A stretch of 14,972 nucleotides of DNA from Ruminococcaceae bacterium UBA6392 (GTDB taxonomy: Bacteria > Bacillota > Clostridia > Oscillospirales > Acutalibacteraceae). The stretch is from positions 1 to 14,972 of the forward strand of contig DJQG01000076.1 of the NCBI GenBank assembly GCA_002438685.1, read 5' to 3'. This document shows, in pieces, positions 7,405 to 14,462 of the stretch; position 1 is the first letter of the stretch, and every line of letters begins with the position of its first letter. The notes below the pieces were generated by a model. It was not told the DNA's origin. It searched no databases and saw only the letters and a list, made by a program, of their open reading frames with translations. A program made the translations under genes and the position numbers.

Positions 7405-7587
7405 ATGGCGGTACCCAAGAGAAGAGTATCAAGCGCAAGACGAGACAAGAGACGTTCCAACGTTTGGAAGATGGACGCTCCCGAGCTCGTTAAGTGCCCG
7501 CAGTGCGGGGAGTACAAGAGACCCCACAGAATATGCCCCGAGTGCGGCTATTACAACGGCAAGCAAGTGATTAAGAAGGACGCGTGA
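7405..7587 (+). CDS. rpmF: 50S ribosomal protein L32
   Basis: Structural protein of the large ribosomal subunit. The 60-residue product begins MAVPKRRVSSARRDKRRS, the classic L32 start, and has a zinc-ribbon with two CxxC knuckles (CPQC and CPEC) separated by 12 residues, so this is the zinc-binding (C+) form. A strong AAGGAGGTG ribosome binding site (7390-7397) lies 7 nt before the ATG. An in-frame GTG at 7396 overlaps that site and is rejected. In many bacteria plsX and fabH follow; here a structured RNA segment and terminator follow instead. Confidence 0.97.
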   Translation: MAVPKRRVSSARRDKRRSNVWKMDAPELVKCPQCGEYKRPHRICPECGYYNGKQVIKKDA

Positions 7588-7613
7588 GCCCTTTGAAACA
7601 CACGCAAGTCAAA

Positions 7614-7702
7614 TATGACTCGTAAAGCGGCCGGTATCGGCGGCTTAAAGCGTTAACTGCTAAGCTGAGGTTCCGCCTCGGCTGTGCTTCGTACAAGTCA
7701 TG
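7614..7702 (+). ncRNA. Candidate structured RNA (multibranch fold) between rpmF and der
   Basis: I found no protein here. A closing stem pairs 7615-7624 with 7692-7701 (9 of 10 bp, plus a flanking T-G). It encloses three hairpins: 7625-7633 with 7638-7646 (4 bp, G-G mismatch, 4 bp, loop GTAT); 7649-7652 with 7658-7661 (4 bp, weak); and 7663-7670 with 7676-7683 (8 bp, one G-U, loop TTCCG). The result is a four-way-junction-like fold of about 87 nt. It lies 27 nt after the rpmF stop and 11 nt before a strong terminator. It lacks tRNA features (no T-loop consensus, no 7-bp acceptor, no CCA). It could be a 3'-UTR element of yceD-rpmF, a small RNA, or a cis-regulatory leader of der. The class is not recognised. 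Confidence 0.5.
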
Positions 7703-7712
7703 AATGCGGAGA

Positions 7713-7750
7713 GGTAGAGGAGGATGAGCCTTCTCTGCCTTTTTGATTTT
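7713..7750 (+). terminator. Strong intrinsic terminator between rpmF and der
   Basis: The arms 7713-7723 and 7729-7739 form an uninterrupted 11-bp stem (two G-U pairs) with a 5-nt loop (ATGAG), followed by TTTTTG and then ATTTTT. This is the clearest terminator in the window. It ends the yceD-rpmF transcript and, if the upstream RNA is a leader, could act as an attenuator for der. Confidence 0.85.
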
Positions 7751-7775
7751 TATAAGCGTAAATGCTGCTTATAAT
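7750..7775 (+). promoter_or_regulatory. Possible promoter for der with overlapping inverted repeat
   Basis: A perfect TATAAT lies at 7770-7775, 62 nt before the der start. The matching -35 position (7747-7752, TTTTTA) is poor. TTATAAGC (7750-7757) and GCTTATAA (7767-7774) form an 8-bp inverted repeat whose right arm overlaps the -10 box, so a repressor site is possible. The promoter is plausible because a strong terminator lies just upstream and a long operon follows. Confidence 0.45.
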
Positions 7776-7804
7776 AATCCCAAAACTTTGAAAGGAAGCG
7801 GTAT

Positions 7805-7816
7805 CGGCGAAAGCCG
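7805..7816 (+). promoter_or_regulatory. GAAA-tetraloop hairpin in the der leader
   Basis: CGGC-GAAA-GCCG forms a short, stable stem with a GNRA loop between the only Shine-Dalgarno-like sequence (AAAGGAAG, 7791-7798) and the der ATG. It shortens the effective distance between the two but still leaves about 26 unpaired nucleotides. A role in translation start or stability is inference. Confidence 0.4.
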
Positions 7817-7836
7817 TTTGCCGCGCGGTCATAAAT

Positions 7837-9165
7837 ATGTCAAAACCGGTTGTTGCAATCGTCGGCAGACCAAATGTCGGCAAATCGACTCTGTTCAACA
7901 AGCTCGTCGGAGCGCGTCTGAGCATAGTCGACGATACCCCCGGCGTCACCCGCGACAGGATCTACGGAGACTGCGAGTGGGGCAACAGAACGCTGCTGCT
8001 CGTCGATACGGGCGGCATTGAGCCCTATTCGGACGATATAATTCTAAAGCAGATGCGCCGCCAGGCTCAGCTGGCTATCGACAGCGCGGATGTTATAATT
8101 CTCGTCACCGATGTGCGCTCCGGCGTTGTCTCGACCGACAGCGAGGTCGCGTCCATGCTCCAGAAGAGCGGCAAGCCGATAGTTCTCTGCGTCAACAAGT
8201 GCGACACCGTCGGCGAACCTCCTGCGGAGTACTATGAGTTCTATAACCTCGGTCTCGGCGATCCGATAGCCGTCTCGTCCGTCCACGGAATGGGCACGGG
8301 CGATCTGCTCGACGCCGTCTGCGAGCATCTGCCGCCCGCCGACGAAGAGGAAGAGGAGGACGACACCATCAAGGTAGCCGTTATCGGCAAGCCCAATGTC
8401 GGCAAATCGTCGCTCGTCAACGCCATTTTGGGCGAAGACAGAATGATAGTCTCCGATATCGCGGGCACTACCCGCGACGCAACGGATTCTTATGTGGAAA
8501 ATGAATACGGCAAGTTTGTCTTTATAGATACCGCAGGTCTGCGCAGGAAGAGCCGCGTCTATGACGCTATCGAAAAATATTCCGTCATAAGAGCAAGAAT
8601 GGCTGTTGAACGCGCGCAGGTATGTGTTATAATGATAGATGCGGTGGAGGGTTTCACCGAGCAGGATTCCAAAGTTGCGGGTATCGCGCACGAGCTTGGC
8701 AAGGCCTGCATAATCGCAGTCAACAAGTGGGATGCCGTCGAAAAGGACGGCAAGACCATGGACTCTTACCGCAAGAAGCTGATGAATGACTTCTCGTTTA
8801 TGTCCTACGCCCCGATAATTTTTATCTCGGCAAAAACGGGACTCAGGCTCGACAGACTGTTCGAACTTATCAAATATGTTGACGATCAGAACGCCATGCG
8901 TATCTCGACCGGTCGCCTCAACGACCTGCTCGCCGATGCCACGGCGCGCGTCCAGCCGCCGACGGATAAGGGCAGAAGGCTCAAGATATTCTATATGACC
9001 CAAGCTTCGACCCGTCCGCCGACATTCGTCTGCTTCGTCAACCGCAAGGATCTGTTCCATTACAGCTATCAGCGATATATTGACAATCAGATCCGCTCCG
9101 TCTTCGGTCTTGAGGGCACCCCGACGCGCATGATAATCAGAGAAAGGGAATCAAACAAGAAATGA
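7837..9165 (+). CDS. der: Ribosome biogenesis GTPase Der (EngA)
   Basis: Essential tandem GTPase that binds the 50S precursor and promotes late large-subunit assembly. The 442-residue protein has both G domains: first GRPNVGKS (10-17), DTGG (58-61), NKCD (120-123); second GKPNVGKS (184-191), DTAG (231-234), NKWD (296-299), SAK (331-333). They are joined by an acidic linker (residues 169-176) and followed by the C-terminal KH-like RNA-binding domain to about residue 440. Length is typical. The ATG at 7837 is the only sensible start: MSKPVVAIVGRPN is the expected N-terminus and an in-frame stop lies at 7789. It has no Shine-Dalgarno at normal distance, which is unusual in this window. Its TGA overlaps the ruvC ATG (ATGA). 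Confidence 0.97.
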   Translation: MSKPVVAIVGRPNVGKSTLFNKLVGARLSIVDDTPGVTRDRIYGDCEWGNRTLLLVDTGGIEPYSDDIILKQMRRQAQLAIDSADVIILVTDVRSGVVSTDSEVASMLQKSGKPIVLCVNKCDTVGEPPAEYYEFYNLGLGDPIAVSSVHGMGTGDLLDAVCEHLPPADEEEEEDDTIKVAVIGKPNVGKSSLVNAILGEDRMIVSDIAGTTRDATDSYVENEYGKFVFIDTAGLRRKSRVYDAIEKYSVIRARMAVERAQVCVIMIDAVEGFTEQDSKVAGIAHELGKACIIAVNKWDAVEKDGKTMDSYRKKLMNDFSFMSYAPIIFISAKTGLRLDRLFELIKYVDDQNAMRISTGRLNDLLADATARVQPPTDKGRRLKIFYMTQASTRPPTFVCFVNRKDLFHYSYQRYIDNQIRSVFGLEGTPTRMIIRERESNKK

Positions 9166-9662
9166 TAGTTCTCGGTATCGATCCCGGATATGCAATCGTC
9201 GGCTGCGGCGTTGTGGAATATAAAAACAACCACTTCACCATGCTCGATTACGGCGCGGTGACAACGCCCGCAGGGATGCCGTTCAACATCCGCCTCGAGC
9301 GCATATATGACGGCGTGTCGGAGCTTATGGAGAAGTATAAGCCCGAAGCGATGTCGATAGAAAAACTTTTTTATAACAACAACGCAAAAACGGTTATCGA
9401 TGTCAGCCAGGCGAGGGGAGTACTCGTTCTAGCCGCGCAGAAGCACCGTATCCCGATCTTTGAGTATACGCCCCTGCAGGTTAAGCAGAGCGTCGTCGGT
9501 TACGGACGCGCCGAGAAGAAGCAGGTGCAGGAGATGACGAGGATAATCCTCAATCTTGAAAAAATTCCAAAGCCCGATGACGCCGCCGACGCGCTCGCTA
9601 TGGCGGTCTGCCACTGCCATTGCAGCGGCTCCGTCATGGGCAGACTCAGCCAGTACAGATAA
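9162..9662 (+). CDS. ruvC: Holliday junction endonuclease RuvC
   Basis: Resolvase that cuts four-way DNA junctions left after RuvAB branch migration. The 166-residue protein has the RNase-H-like catalytic acids: D7 in GIDPG, E67 in SIEKLF, and the PDDAADALA pair (D140, D143). Conserved QARG and YTPLQVKQSVVG blocks are present. The C-terminus carries an odd CHCHC run (150-154), within the helix after the last catalytic acid. Translation is coupled to der by a 4-nt ATGA overlap; an AAAGGG lies about 13 nt upstream. Genes for all three resolvasome parts are consecutive here. Confidence 0.96.
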   Translation: MIVLGIDPGYAIVGCGVVEYKNNHFTMLDYGAVTTPAGMPFNIRLERIYDGVSELMEKYKPEAMSIEKLFYNNNAKTVIDVSQARGVLVLAAQKHRIPIFEYTPLQVKQSVVGYGRAEKKQVQEMTRIILNLEKIPKPDDAADALAMAVCHCHCSGSVMGRLSQYR

Positions 9663-9673
9663 AGGAGAGCAGT

Positions 9674-10279
9674 ATGTTTTACAGTATCACCGGTCAAGTG
9701 GTCTATACCGATGCCACGAGCGTCGCGGTCAGCTGCGGCGGCGTTGCGTTCAATTGCAGTGCCACTGCCAATACCTTGAAAAATATAGGCAAGATAGGCG
9801 ATACGGTTACGCTCTATACCTATCTCAATGTCCGCGAGGACGCGCTCGATATGTTCGGCTTCTATGATAAGGATGAGCTTGATTGCTTCAAGCTGCTCAT
9901 AAATGTTACCGGCGTCGGTCCGAAAGCCGCCCTTGCAATACTCTCTCAGCTGACTCCGAACAGGCTTGCCGTCTGCGTCGCCTCGGGCGATGCAAAGGCG
10001 ATAACCGCGGCTCAGGGCGTGGGCGCAAAGCTCGCTCAGAGAGTCGTGCTTGAGCTTAAAGATAAACTGAAATCATATATATCTTCCGAGAACCGCGAGG
10101 AACTCGCCGCGATAAGCGCCGCCGCGTCGTCGAGCGCGGGCGAGGAGGCGGTCGATGCCCTTGTCATGCTCGGCTATACAAAGACCGAAGCGGCTTCGGC
10201 GGTCGGCAGGCTCGATCAGTCGCTGCCGTCCGAGGAACTGATAAAACAGGCTCTGCGCCTTATTTCAAAGAATATATAA
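9674..10279 (+). CDS. ruvA: Holliday junction branch migration protein RuvA
   Basis: Junction-binding subunit that loads RuvB onto Holliday junctions. The 201-residue product has the three usual parts: N-terminal OB-fold (MFYSITGQVVYTDATSVAV and the YTYLNVREDALDMFGF block), two helix-hairpin-helix motifs (INVTGVGPKAALAIL and AAQGVGAKLAQRVVLELKDK), and after a Ser/Ala-rich flexible linker the C-terminal domain III (EEAVDALVMLGYTKTEA) that contacts RuvB. The ATG at 9674 is chosen: AAAGGAG sits just upstream and the product begins with the family N-terminus. A longer frame open from 9620 would overlap ruvC without a ribosome binding site. Confidence 0.96.
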   Translation: MFYSITGQVVYTDATSVAVSCGGVAFNCSATANTLKNIGKIGDTVTLYTYLNVREDALDMFGFYDKDELDCFKLLINVTGVGPKAALAILSQLTPNRLAVCVASGDAKAITAAQGVGAKLAQRVVLELKDKLKSYISSENREELAAISAAASSSAGEEAVDALVMLGYTKTEAASAVGRLDQSLPSEELIKQALRLISKNI

Positions 10280-10300
10280 TGAGAGAAAGGAGACGGCTCT

Positions 10301-11329
10301 ATGGATATGGATAACGAAAACCGCATAGTTACCCCCGATCTCTCGCCCGAGGATACCGACCTTGAGTTTTCCCTGCGCCCGCGCCAGCTGACCGATTATA
10401 TCGGCCAGGATAAGGCGAAAGAGAACCTCTCGGTCTATATCGAGGCTGCCCGCCGCAGAGGCGACTGCCTCGACCATGTTCTGCTTTACGGTCCTCCCGG
10501 ACTCGGCAAAACGACCCTCGCGGGCATAATAGCGAACGAAATGAATGTCAATCTCCGCGTGACCTCAGGCCCCGCGATAGAGAAGCCGGGCGACCTTGCC
10601 GCGCTGCTGACGAACCTCAATGACGGAGATGTGCTCTTCGTCGATGAGATCCACCGTCTGTCGCGCTCGGTCGAAGAGGTGCTCTATCCCGCCATGGAGG
10701 ACAGCGCGATAGATATAATTATCGGCAAAGGTCCTTCGGCGCGTTCGATAAGGCTCGATCTGCCGCATTTTACCCTCGTCGGCGCAACGACGAGAGCGGG
10801 TCAGCTCAGTGCGCCGCTGCGCGACCGCTTCGGCGTTATTCTCCGCCTTGAGATGTATACGTCCGAGCAGCTCTCGCAGATAGTCACGCGCTCCGCCGGA
10901 ATCCTCGGCATCGAGATGGATCCGAGCGGCGCAGGCGAGATAGCCTCGCGCTCGCGCGGCACTCCGCGAATCGCAAACAGATTCTTGAAGCGCGTGCGCG
11001 ACTTCGCCCAGGTCATGGGCGACGGCGTAATAACCCGCGAAACAGCCTCAATGGCGCTCGACCGCATGGAGGTCGATGCCCTCGGGCTTGATTCGATAGA
11101 CAGACTTGTCCTCACTACGATGATAAGAAACTACAACGGCGGTCCCGTGGGACTCGAGACGATAGCCGCGGCAGTCGGCGAAGAGGCGATAACGATTGAG
11201 GATGTCTATGAACCTTACCTCATGCAGATCGGCTTCCTCAGCAGAACTCCGCGCGGACGCACGGTCACTCCCGCCGCTTACAGGCATCTCGGCATAGCAA
11301 TGCCGGGTCAGCAGCAGTTCGATATCTGA
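10301..11329 (+). CDS. ruvB: Holliday junction branch migration ATPase RuvB
   Basis: AAA+ motor that pumps DNA through the RuvA-bound junction. The 342-residue protein has the N-terminal SLRPRQLTDYIGQ block, Walker A GPPGLGKTT (64-72), Walker B VLFVDEIH (111-118), the GPSARSIRLDLP hairpin region, sensor 1 (GATTRAG, 160-166), and the arginine finger (PLRDRFG, R173). The winged-helix DNA-binding domain follows (DALGLDSIDRLVL to the C-terminus), with the typical GFLSRTPRGR motif. An AAAGGAG Shine-Dalgarno (10286-10292) precedes the ATG. It lies 21 nt after ruvA, in the same transcript. Confidence 0.97.
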   Translation: MDMDNENRIVTPDLSPEDTDLEFSLRPRQLTDYIGQDKAKENLSVYIEAARRRGDCLDHVLLYGPPGLGKTTLAGIIANEMNVNLRVTSGPAIEKPGDLAALLTNLNDGDVLFVDEIHRLSRSVEEVLYPAMEDSAIDIIIGKGPSARSIRLDLPHFTLVGATTRAGQLSAPLRDRFGVILRLEMYTSEQLSQIVTRSAGILGIEMDPSGAGEIASRSRGTPRIANRFLKRVRDFAQVMGDGVITRETASMALDRMEVDALGLDSIDRLVLTTMIRNYNGGPVGLETIAAAVGEEAITIEDVYEPYLMQIGFLSRTPRGRTVTPAAYRHLGIAMPGQQQFDI

Positions 11330-11346
11330 TAATTGGAGGTTTAGTT

Positions 11347-12696
11347 ATGGGAAGACTTTTCGGAACAGACGGCGCAAGAGGCGTTGCAAACAGCGAGCTT
11401 ACTTGTGAACTCGCCATGAAAATCGGCAGAGCTACCGCCATGGTGCTCACAGACAGCACGCATAAAAGACCCCGCGTGCTTATAGGTATGGATACCCGCG
11501 CATCATCGGAGATGCTTGAGGCCGCCATCAGCGCAGGCCTTTGCTCCGTCGGCGCAGATGTTTTGCTCCTCGGCGTCGTGCCGACCCCGGCAGTGGCGTT
11601 CCTCGTTCAGAAATATCAGTACGATGCGGGCATAATGATCTCCGCCTCGCACAACCCCTGCGAATATAACGGCATAAAGATATTCAAGTCCGACGGATAT
11701 AAGCTCCCCGACGCGCTCGAGGAGGAAATAGAGGCGATAATCCTCGATGAGACCGTCGTTCCGCCCGTTAAAATCGGCGGCGATGTCGGCAGAGTCACAA
11801 CTTCGGAGATGCCGATTTTCGATTATATAACCCACCTGTGCTCGACAGTTGATTACAGATTCAACAACATGAAGATAGCCCTCGACTGCGCCAACGGCTC
11901 TTCGAGCATAACCGCGCCCGAGTTCTTCATGCAGATGGGCGCCGAGTGCGACGTGCTCGCAAACGAGCCGGACGGCGTCAATATCAATGACAACTGCGGC
12001 TCGACTCACCTCGAGAATCTTCAGAAATATGTCGTTGAGCACGGACTCATGGCTGGCTTCGCATTCGACGGCGACGCCGACAGGCTCCTTGCGGTCGATG
12101 AAAACGGCGATGTCGTTGACGGCGATAAGATTATCGCTATCTGCGCCAAGGATATGAAAGAGCGCGGCGAGCTCGACGGAGACGCGGCAGTTGTCACCGT
12201 CATGAGCAACATGGGCTTCCACAAGTTCTGCGCCGACAATGATATTCATTGCGAGATAACAAAGGTCGGCGACCGCTATGTCCTCGAGCGTATGCTTGAA
12301 AAGGGCTATGCGATAGGCGGCGAGCAGTCCGGTCATGTTATTTTCCTGCACCATTCGACTACAGGCGACGGCGAAGTGACCGCCGCTCAGGTGCTCCAGA
12401 CCATGAAGCGCACCGGAAAGTCGCTCTCCGAGCTTGCAAAGTGCATGGAGGTCTACCCGCAGGTGCTCAAGAATGTCAGAGTCTCCAACATCGGCAAGGT
12501 GCGTTTTGCAAGCGATGAGGAGATAAAGAAAGCCATAGCCAAGGCTGAGGCTGAGCTCGGCGAGGATGGACGCGTGCTCGTCAGAGTGTCCGGCACCGAG
12601 CCGCTCGTCAGAGTCATGCTCGAGGGCAAGGACGAAAAACTTATTGAAAAACTCTGTGACGAGATTGCCGAGGTTGTCAGAGAGAGACTTATATAA
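11347..12696 (+). CDS. glmM: Phosphoglucosamine mutase
   Basis: Converts glucosamine 6-phosphate to glucosamine 1-phosphate, the second step toward UDP-N-acetylglucosamine for peptidoglycan. The 449-residue enzyme begins MGRLFGTDGARG, the GlmM signature start. The catalytic phosphoserine is S101 in MISASHNP; the magnesium loop is DGDADR (241-246); the sugar-binding loop is GGEQSGHVIF; and the phosphate-binding loop is RVSGTEPLVRVM near the C-terminus. All key residues are present. GGAGG (11335-11339) lies 7 nt upstream of the ATG. Only 17 nt separate it from ruvB, so it is probably in the same transcript, an arrangement I would not have predicted from function. Confidence 0.96.
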   Translation: MGRLFGTDGARGVANSELTCELAMKIGRATAMVLTDSTHKRPRVLIGMDTRASSEMLEAAISAGLCSVGADVLLLGVVPTPAVAFLVQKYQYDAGIMISASHNPCEYNGIKIFKSDGYKLPDALEEEIEAIILDETVVPPVKIGGDVGRVTTSEMPIFDYITHLCSTVDYRFNNMKIALDCANGSSSITAPEFFMQMGAECDVLANEPDGVNINDNCGSTHLENLQKYVVEHGLMAGFAFDGDADRLLAVDENGDVVDGDKIIAICAKDMKERGELDGDAAVVTVMSNMGFHKFCADNDIHCEITKVGDRYVLERMLEKGYAIGGEQSGHVIFLHHSTTGDGEVTAAQVLQTMKRTGKSLSELAKCMEVYPQVLKNVRVSNIGKVRFASDEEIKKAIAKAEAELGEDGRVLVRVSGTEPLVRVMLEGKDEKLIEKLCDEIAEVVRERLI

Positions 12697-12701
12697 CAGG
12701 A

Positions 12702-12717
12702 GCGCGGAATCCCGCGC
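12702..12717 (+). promoter_or_regulatory. GC-rich hairpin in the glmM-methyltransferase gap
   Basis: GCGCGG (12702-12707) pairs with CCGCGC (12712-12717) around AATC, a six-pair all-GC stem. It ends just before the GGAGAGGA ribosome binding site of the next gene. No T-run follows, so it is not an intrinsic terminator. It may be an mRNA stability or translation element. Confidence 0.45.
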
Positions 12718-12732
12718 CGGAGAGGAAAAGAT

Positions 12733-13596
12733 ATGCGCGTTGCCGATAAATGGAAGGATTATGAGCTGCTCGACTGCTCTTCGGGTCAAAGGCTCGAACG
12801 CTGGGGAGATGTCATACTTATAAGACCCGATCCCCAGGTCATCTGGAAAACGGAAAAGACCCATCCGCTCTGGTATAAGGCGCACGCAGTCTATAACCGT
12901 TCATCTTCGGGCGGCGGAAAGTGGGATATCAGAAGAAAGATTCCCGACGCGTGGAAGATAAAATACGGTGATCTCTCGTTTATGGTCAAACCCATGGGCT
13001 TCAAGCATACGGGCGTTTTCCCGGAGCAGGCGGTCAACTGGGATATGACCGCCGAGATAATCAGAAAAGAGCGCAGACCCCTGCGCGTGCTAAATCTTTT
13101 CGCCTATACGGGCGCTGCGACAATTTCGGCACTCAATGCCGGCGCGCATGTCACCCATGTCGATGCCTCAAAGGGCATGGTCGCCTGGGCGAAGGAGAAC
13201 GCCGCAGTCAGCGGTCTTGCGAATGAACCCGTGCGCTGGCTCGTTGATGACTGCATGAAGTTCGTCGAGCGCGAGATACGCCGCAGCAACAAATACGATA
13301 TTATTATCATGGATCCGCCGTCTTACGGAAGAGGACCGGGCGGCGAGGTCTGGAAGCTTGAGGACGCGGTTTATGACTTTGCGTCGCTGTGTACCGCCGT
13401 GCTCTCGGACGATCCCGTAATGGTGCTCATCAACTCTTACACAACGGGACTTTCTGCGTCCGTCATGCAGTATATACTCGGCAGTACGGTGTCGCCGCTG
13501 TTCGGCGGCAAGGTGACCTCCGACGAGATAGGTCTGCCCGTCACCGCCTCGGGGCTCGTCCTGCCCTGCGGCGCAAGCGCAGTGTGGAGAAGATAA
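12733..13596 (+). CDS. Class I SAM-dependent methyltransferase, RlmI/RlmK-like, substrate unknown
   Basis: The 287-residue protein has a Rossmann-type methyltransferase core: motif I VLNLFAYTGAATISAL (119-134), the acidic residue D144 that should bind the SAM ribose, VDD (171-173) for the adenine contact, and the catalytic-type IMDPPSYGRG (192-201). The DPPSYGRG form and VLNLFAYTG are typical of the COG1092 group, which in E. coli contains the 23S rRNA cytosine-C5 methyltransferase RlmI, so an RNA substrate is likely but unproven. The N-terminal ~100 residues (LERWGDVILIRPDPQVIW) look like a small beta-rich domain and do not show a recognisable PUA domain. GGAGAGGA (12719-12726) precedes the ATG. 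It is 2 nt from ecfA1, so it is co-transcribed with it. Family is well supported; target is not. Confidence 0.88.
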   Translation: MRVADKWKDYELLDCSSGQRLERWGDVILIRPDPQVIWKTEKTHPLWYKAHAVYNRSSSGGGKWDIRRKIPDAWKIKYGDLSFMVKPMGFKHTGVFPEQAVNWDMTAEIIRKERRPLRVLNLFAYTGAATISALNAGAHVTHVDASKGMVAWAKENAAVSGLANEPVRWLVDDCMKFVEREIRRSNKYDIIIMDPPSYGRGPGGEVWKLEDAVYDFASLCTAVLSDDPVMVLINSYTTGLSASVMQYILGSTVSPLFGGKVTSDEIGLPVTASGLVLPCGASAVWRR

Positions 13597-13598
13597 AA

Positions 13599-14462
13599 AT
13601 GAGCGAGAAGTTTATTGAATTTAAAAATGTAACTTATACCTATGAGCCGGAGGAGCGAGGCGAAGCCAAGCCCTCTCCGGCACTTTGCAATATAGACCTC
13701 ACCGTCAACCGCGGCGAATTTGTCGCGGTTCTCGGTCATAACGGCTCCGGCAAGAGCACCCTCGCGAAGCTGACGAACGCTATTTTAGTGCCCGAGAGCG
13801 GCACCGTTACCGTTGACGGCATCGATACTTCGGATGAGGACAGGCTCACGGATATCCGCCGCAAGGTAGGCATGGTGTTCCAGAATCCCGATAACCAGAT
13901 AGTTGCGACTATTGTCGAGGACGATGTGGCGTTCGGACCCGAAAATCTCGGCGTAGCCCCCGATGAGATACGCCGCAGAGTCGACGATGCGCTCAAAGCG
14001 GTCGGAATGTACGATTACCGCCTGCGCGAGCCGCATAAGCTCTCCGGTGGTCAGAAGCAGCGCGTGGCTATCGCCGGCATAATCGCCATGCAGACGGGCT
14101 GCATCGTGCTCGATGAGCCTACGGCGATGCTCGACCCGCGCGGCAGACGTGAAGTATTTGACACCGTTCGACGCCTGAACCGCGAGATGGACATAACCGT
14201 CCTTTTTGTTACGCATTTCATGGACGAGGCAGTCAAGGCTGACCGCGTCATAATTATAGATTCCGGGCGTCTCTGCCTCGACGGCACGCCGCGCGAGGTG
14301 TTTTCGCAGACCGATGTCCTGCGCCGCTGCGGACTCGATGTGCCGCAGAGCACCGAGCTGTGCCACCGCCTGATCGAAAAGGGGATAGACCTGCCCGGCG
14401 ATATCCTTGACGCCGACGAGTGCGTCGAGGCGCTTTCAAAAATAATGGGGGTGAGCCGATGA
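13599..14462 (+). CDS. ecfA1: Energy-coupling factor transporter ATP-binding protein EcfA1
   Basis: One of the two ATPases of the ECF module, which with the EcfT scaffold powers vitamin and micronutrient uptake through exchangeable S-components. The 287-residue protein has Walker A GHNGSGKS (46-53), the Q-loop FQNPDNQ (94-100) diagnostic of EcfA1, the signature LSGGQKQRVAIAG (148-160), Walker B IVLDEPTAMLDP (169-180), and the H-loop histidine H206 (VTHFMDEA). The start at 13599 is chosen because GGAGA (13586-13590) is correctly spaced and MSEKFIEFKNVTYTY is the expected N-terminus; the frame is open further upstream into the methyltransferase gene but is not plausible coding there. It ends in an ATGA overlap with ecfA2. 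Confidence 0.95.
   Translation: MSEKFIEFKNVTYTYEPEERGEAKPSPALCNIDLTVNRGEFVAVLGHNGSGKSTLAKLTNAILVPESGTVTVDGIDTSDEDRLTDIRRKVGMVFQNPDNQIVATIVEDDVAFGPENLGVAPDEIRRRVDDALKAVGMYDYRLREPHKLSGGQKQRVAIAGIIAMQTGCIVLDEPTAMLDPRGRREVFDTVRRLNREMDITVLFVTHFMDEAVKADRVIIIDSGRLCLDGTPREVFSQTDVLRRCGLDVPQSTELCHRLIEKGIDLPGDILDADECVEALSKIMGVSR

Noticed and set aside
7615..7701. tRNA gene, suggested by the cloverleaf-like fold and 87-nt length
   Set aside because: No 7-bp acceptor stem, no T-loop consensus (TTCNANNC), no proper D arm or anticodon loop and no CCA end.
7713..7730. Start of a lysine riboswitch (GGTAGAGG resembles its conserved opening)
   Set aside because: The rest of the L-box consensus is missing and the sequence is the 5' arm of the terminator.
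7743..8021. Small + strand frame overlapping the der start
   Set aside because: No family signal and mostly an alternative frame of der; composition is arginine-rich as expected of frame shadows.
8044..9060. A 338-codon open frame on the minus strand within der
   Set aside because: Antisense shadow of the second Der GTPase domain and KH region; no protein-family signal.
9620..9673. Longer ruvA starting inside ruvC
   Set aside because: The RuvA N-terminus is MFYSITGQV, and AAAGGAG precedes the ATG at 9674; the extension is out-of-frame ruvC sequence.
11503..12885. A 460-codon open frame on the minus strand covering glmM
   Set aside because: It is a shadow of glmM: GC-rich codons on the coding strand keep stops out of the antisense frame. 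No ribosome binding site, no recognisable domain, and glmM is unambiguous.
13389..13598. Longer ecfA1 fused to sequence inside the methyltransferase gene
   Set aside because: The extension is a different frame of the methyltransferase gene; EcfA1 starts at 13599 with its own ribosome binding site.
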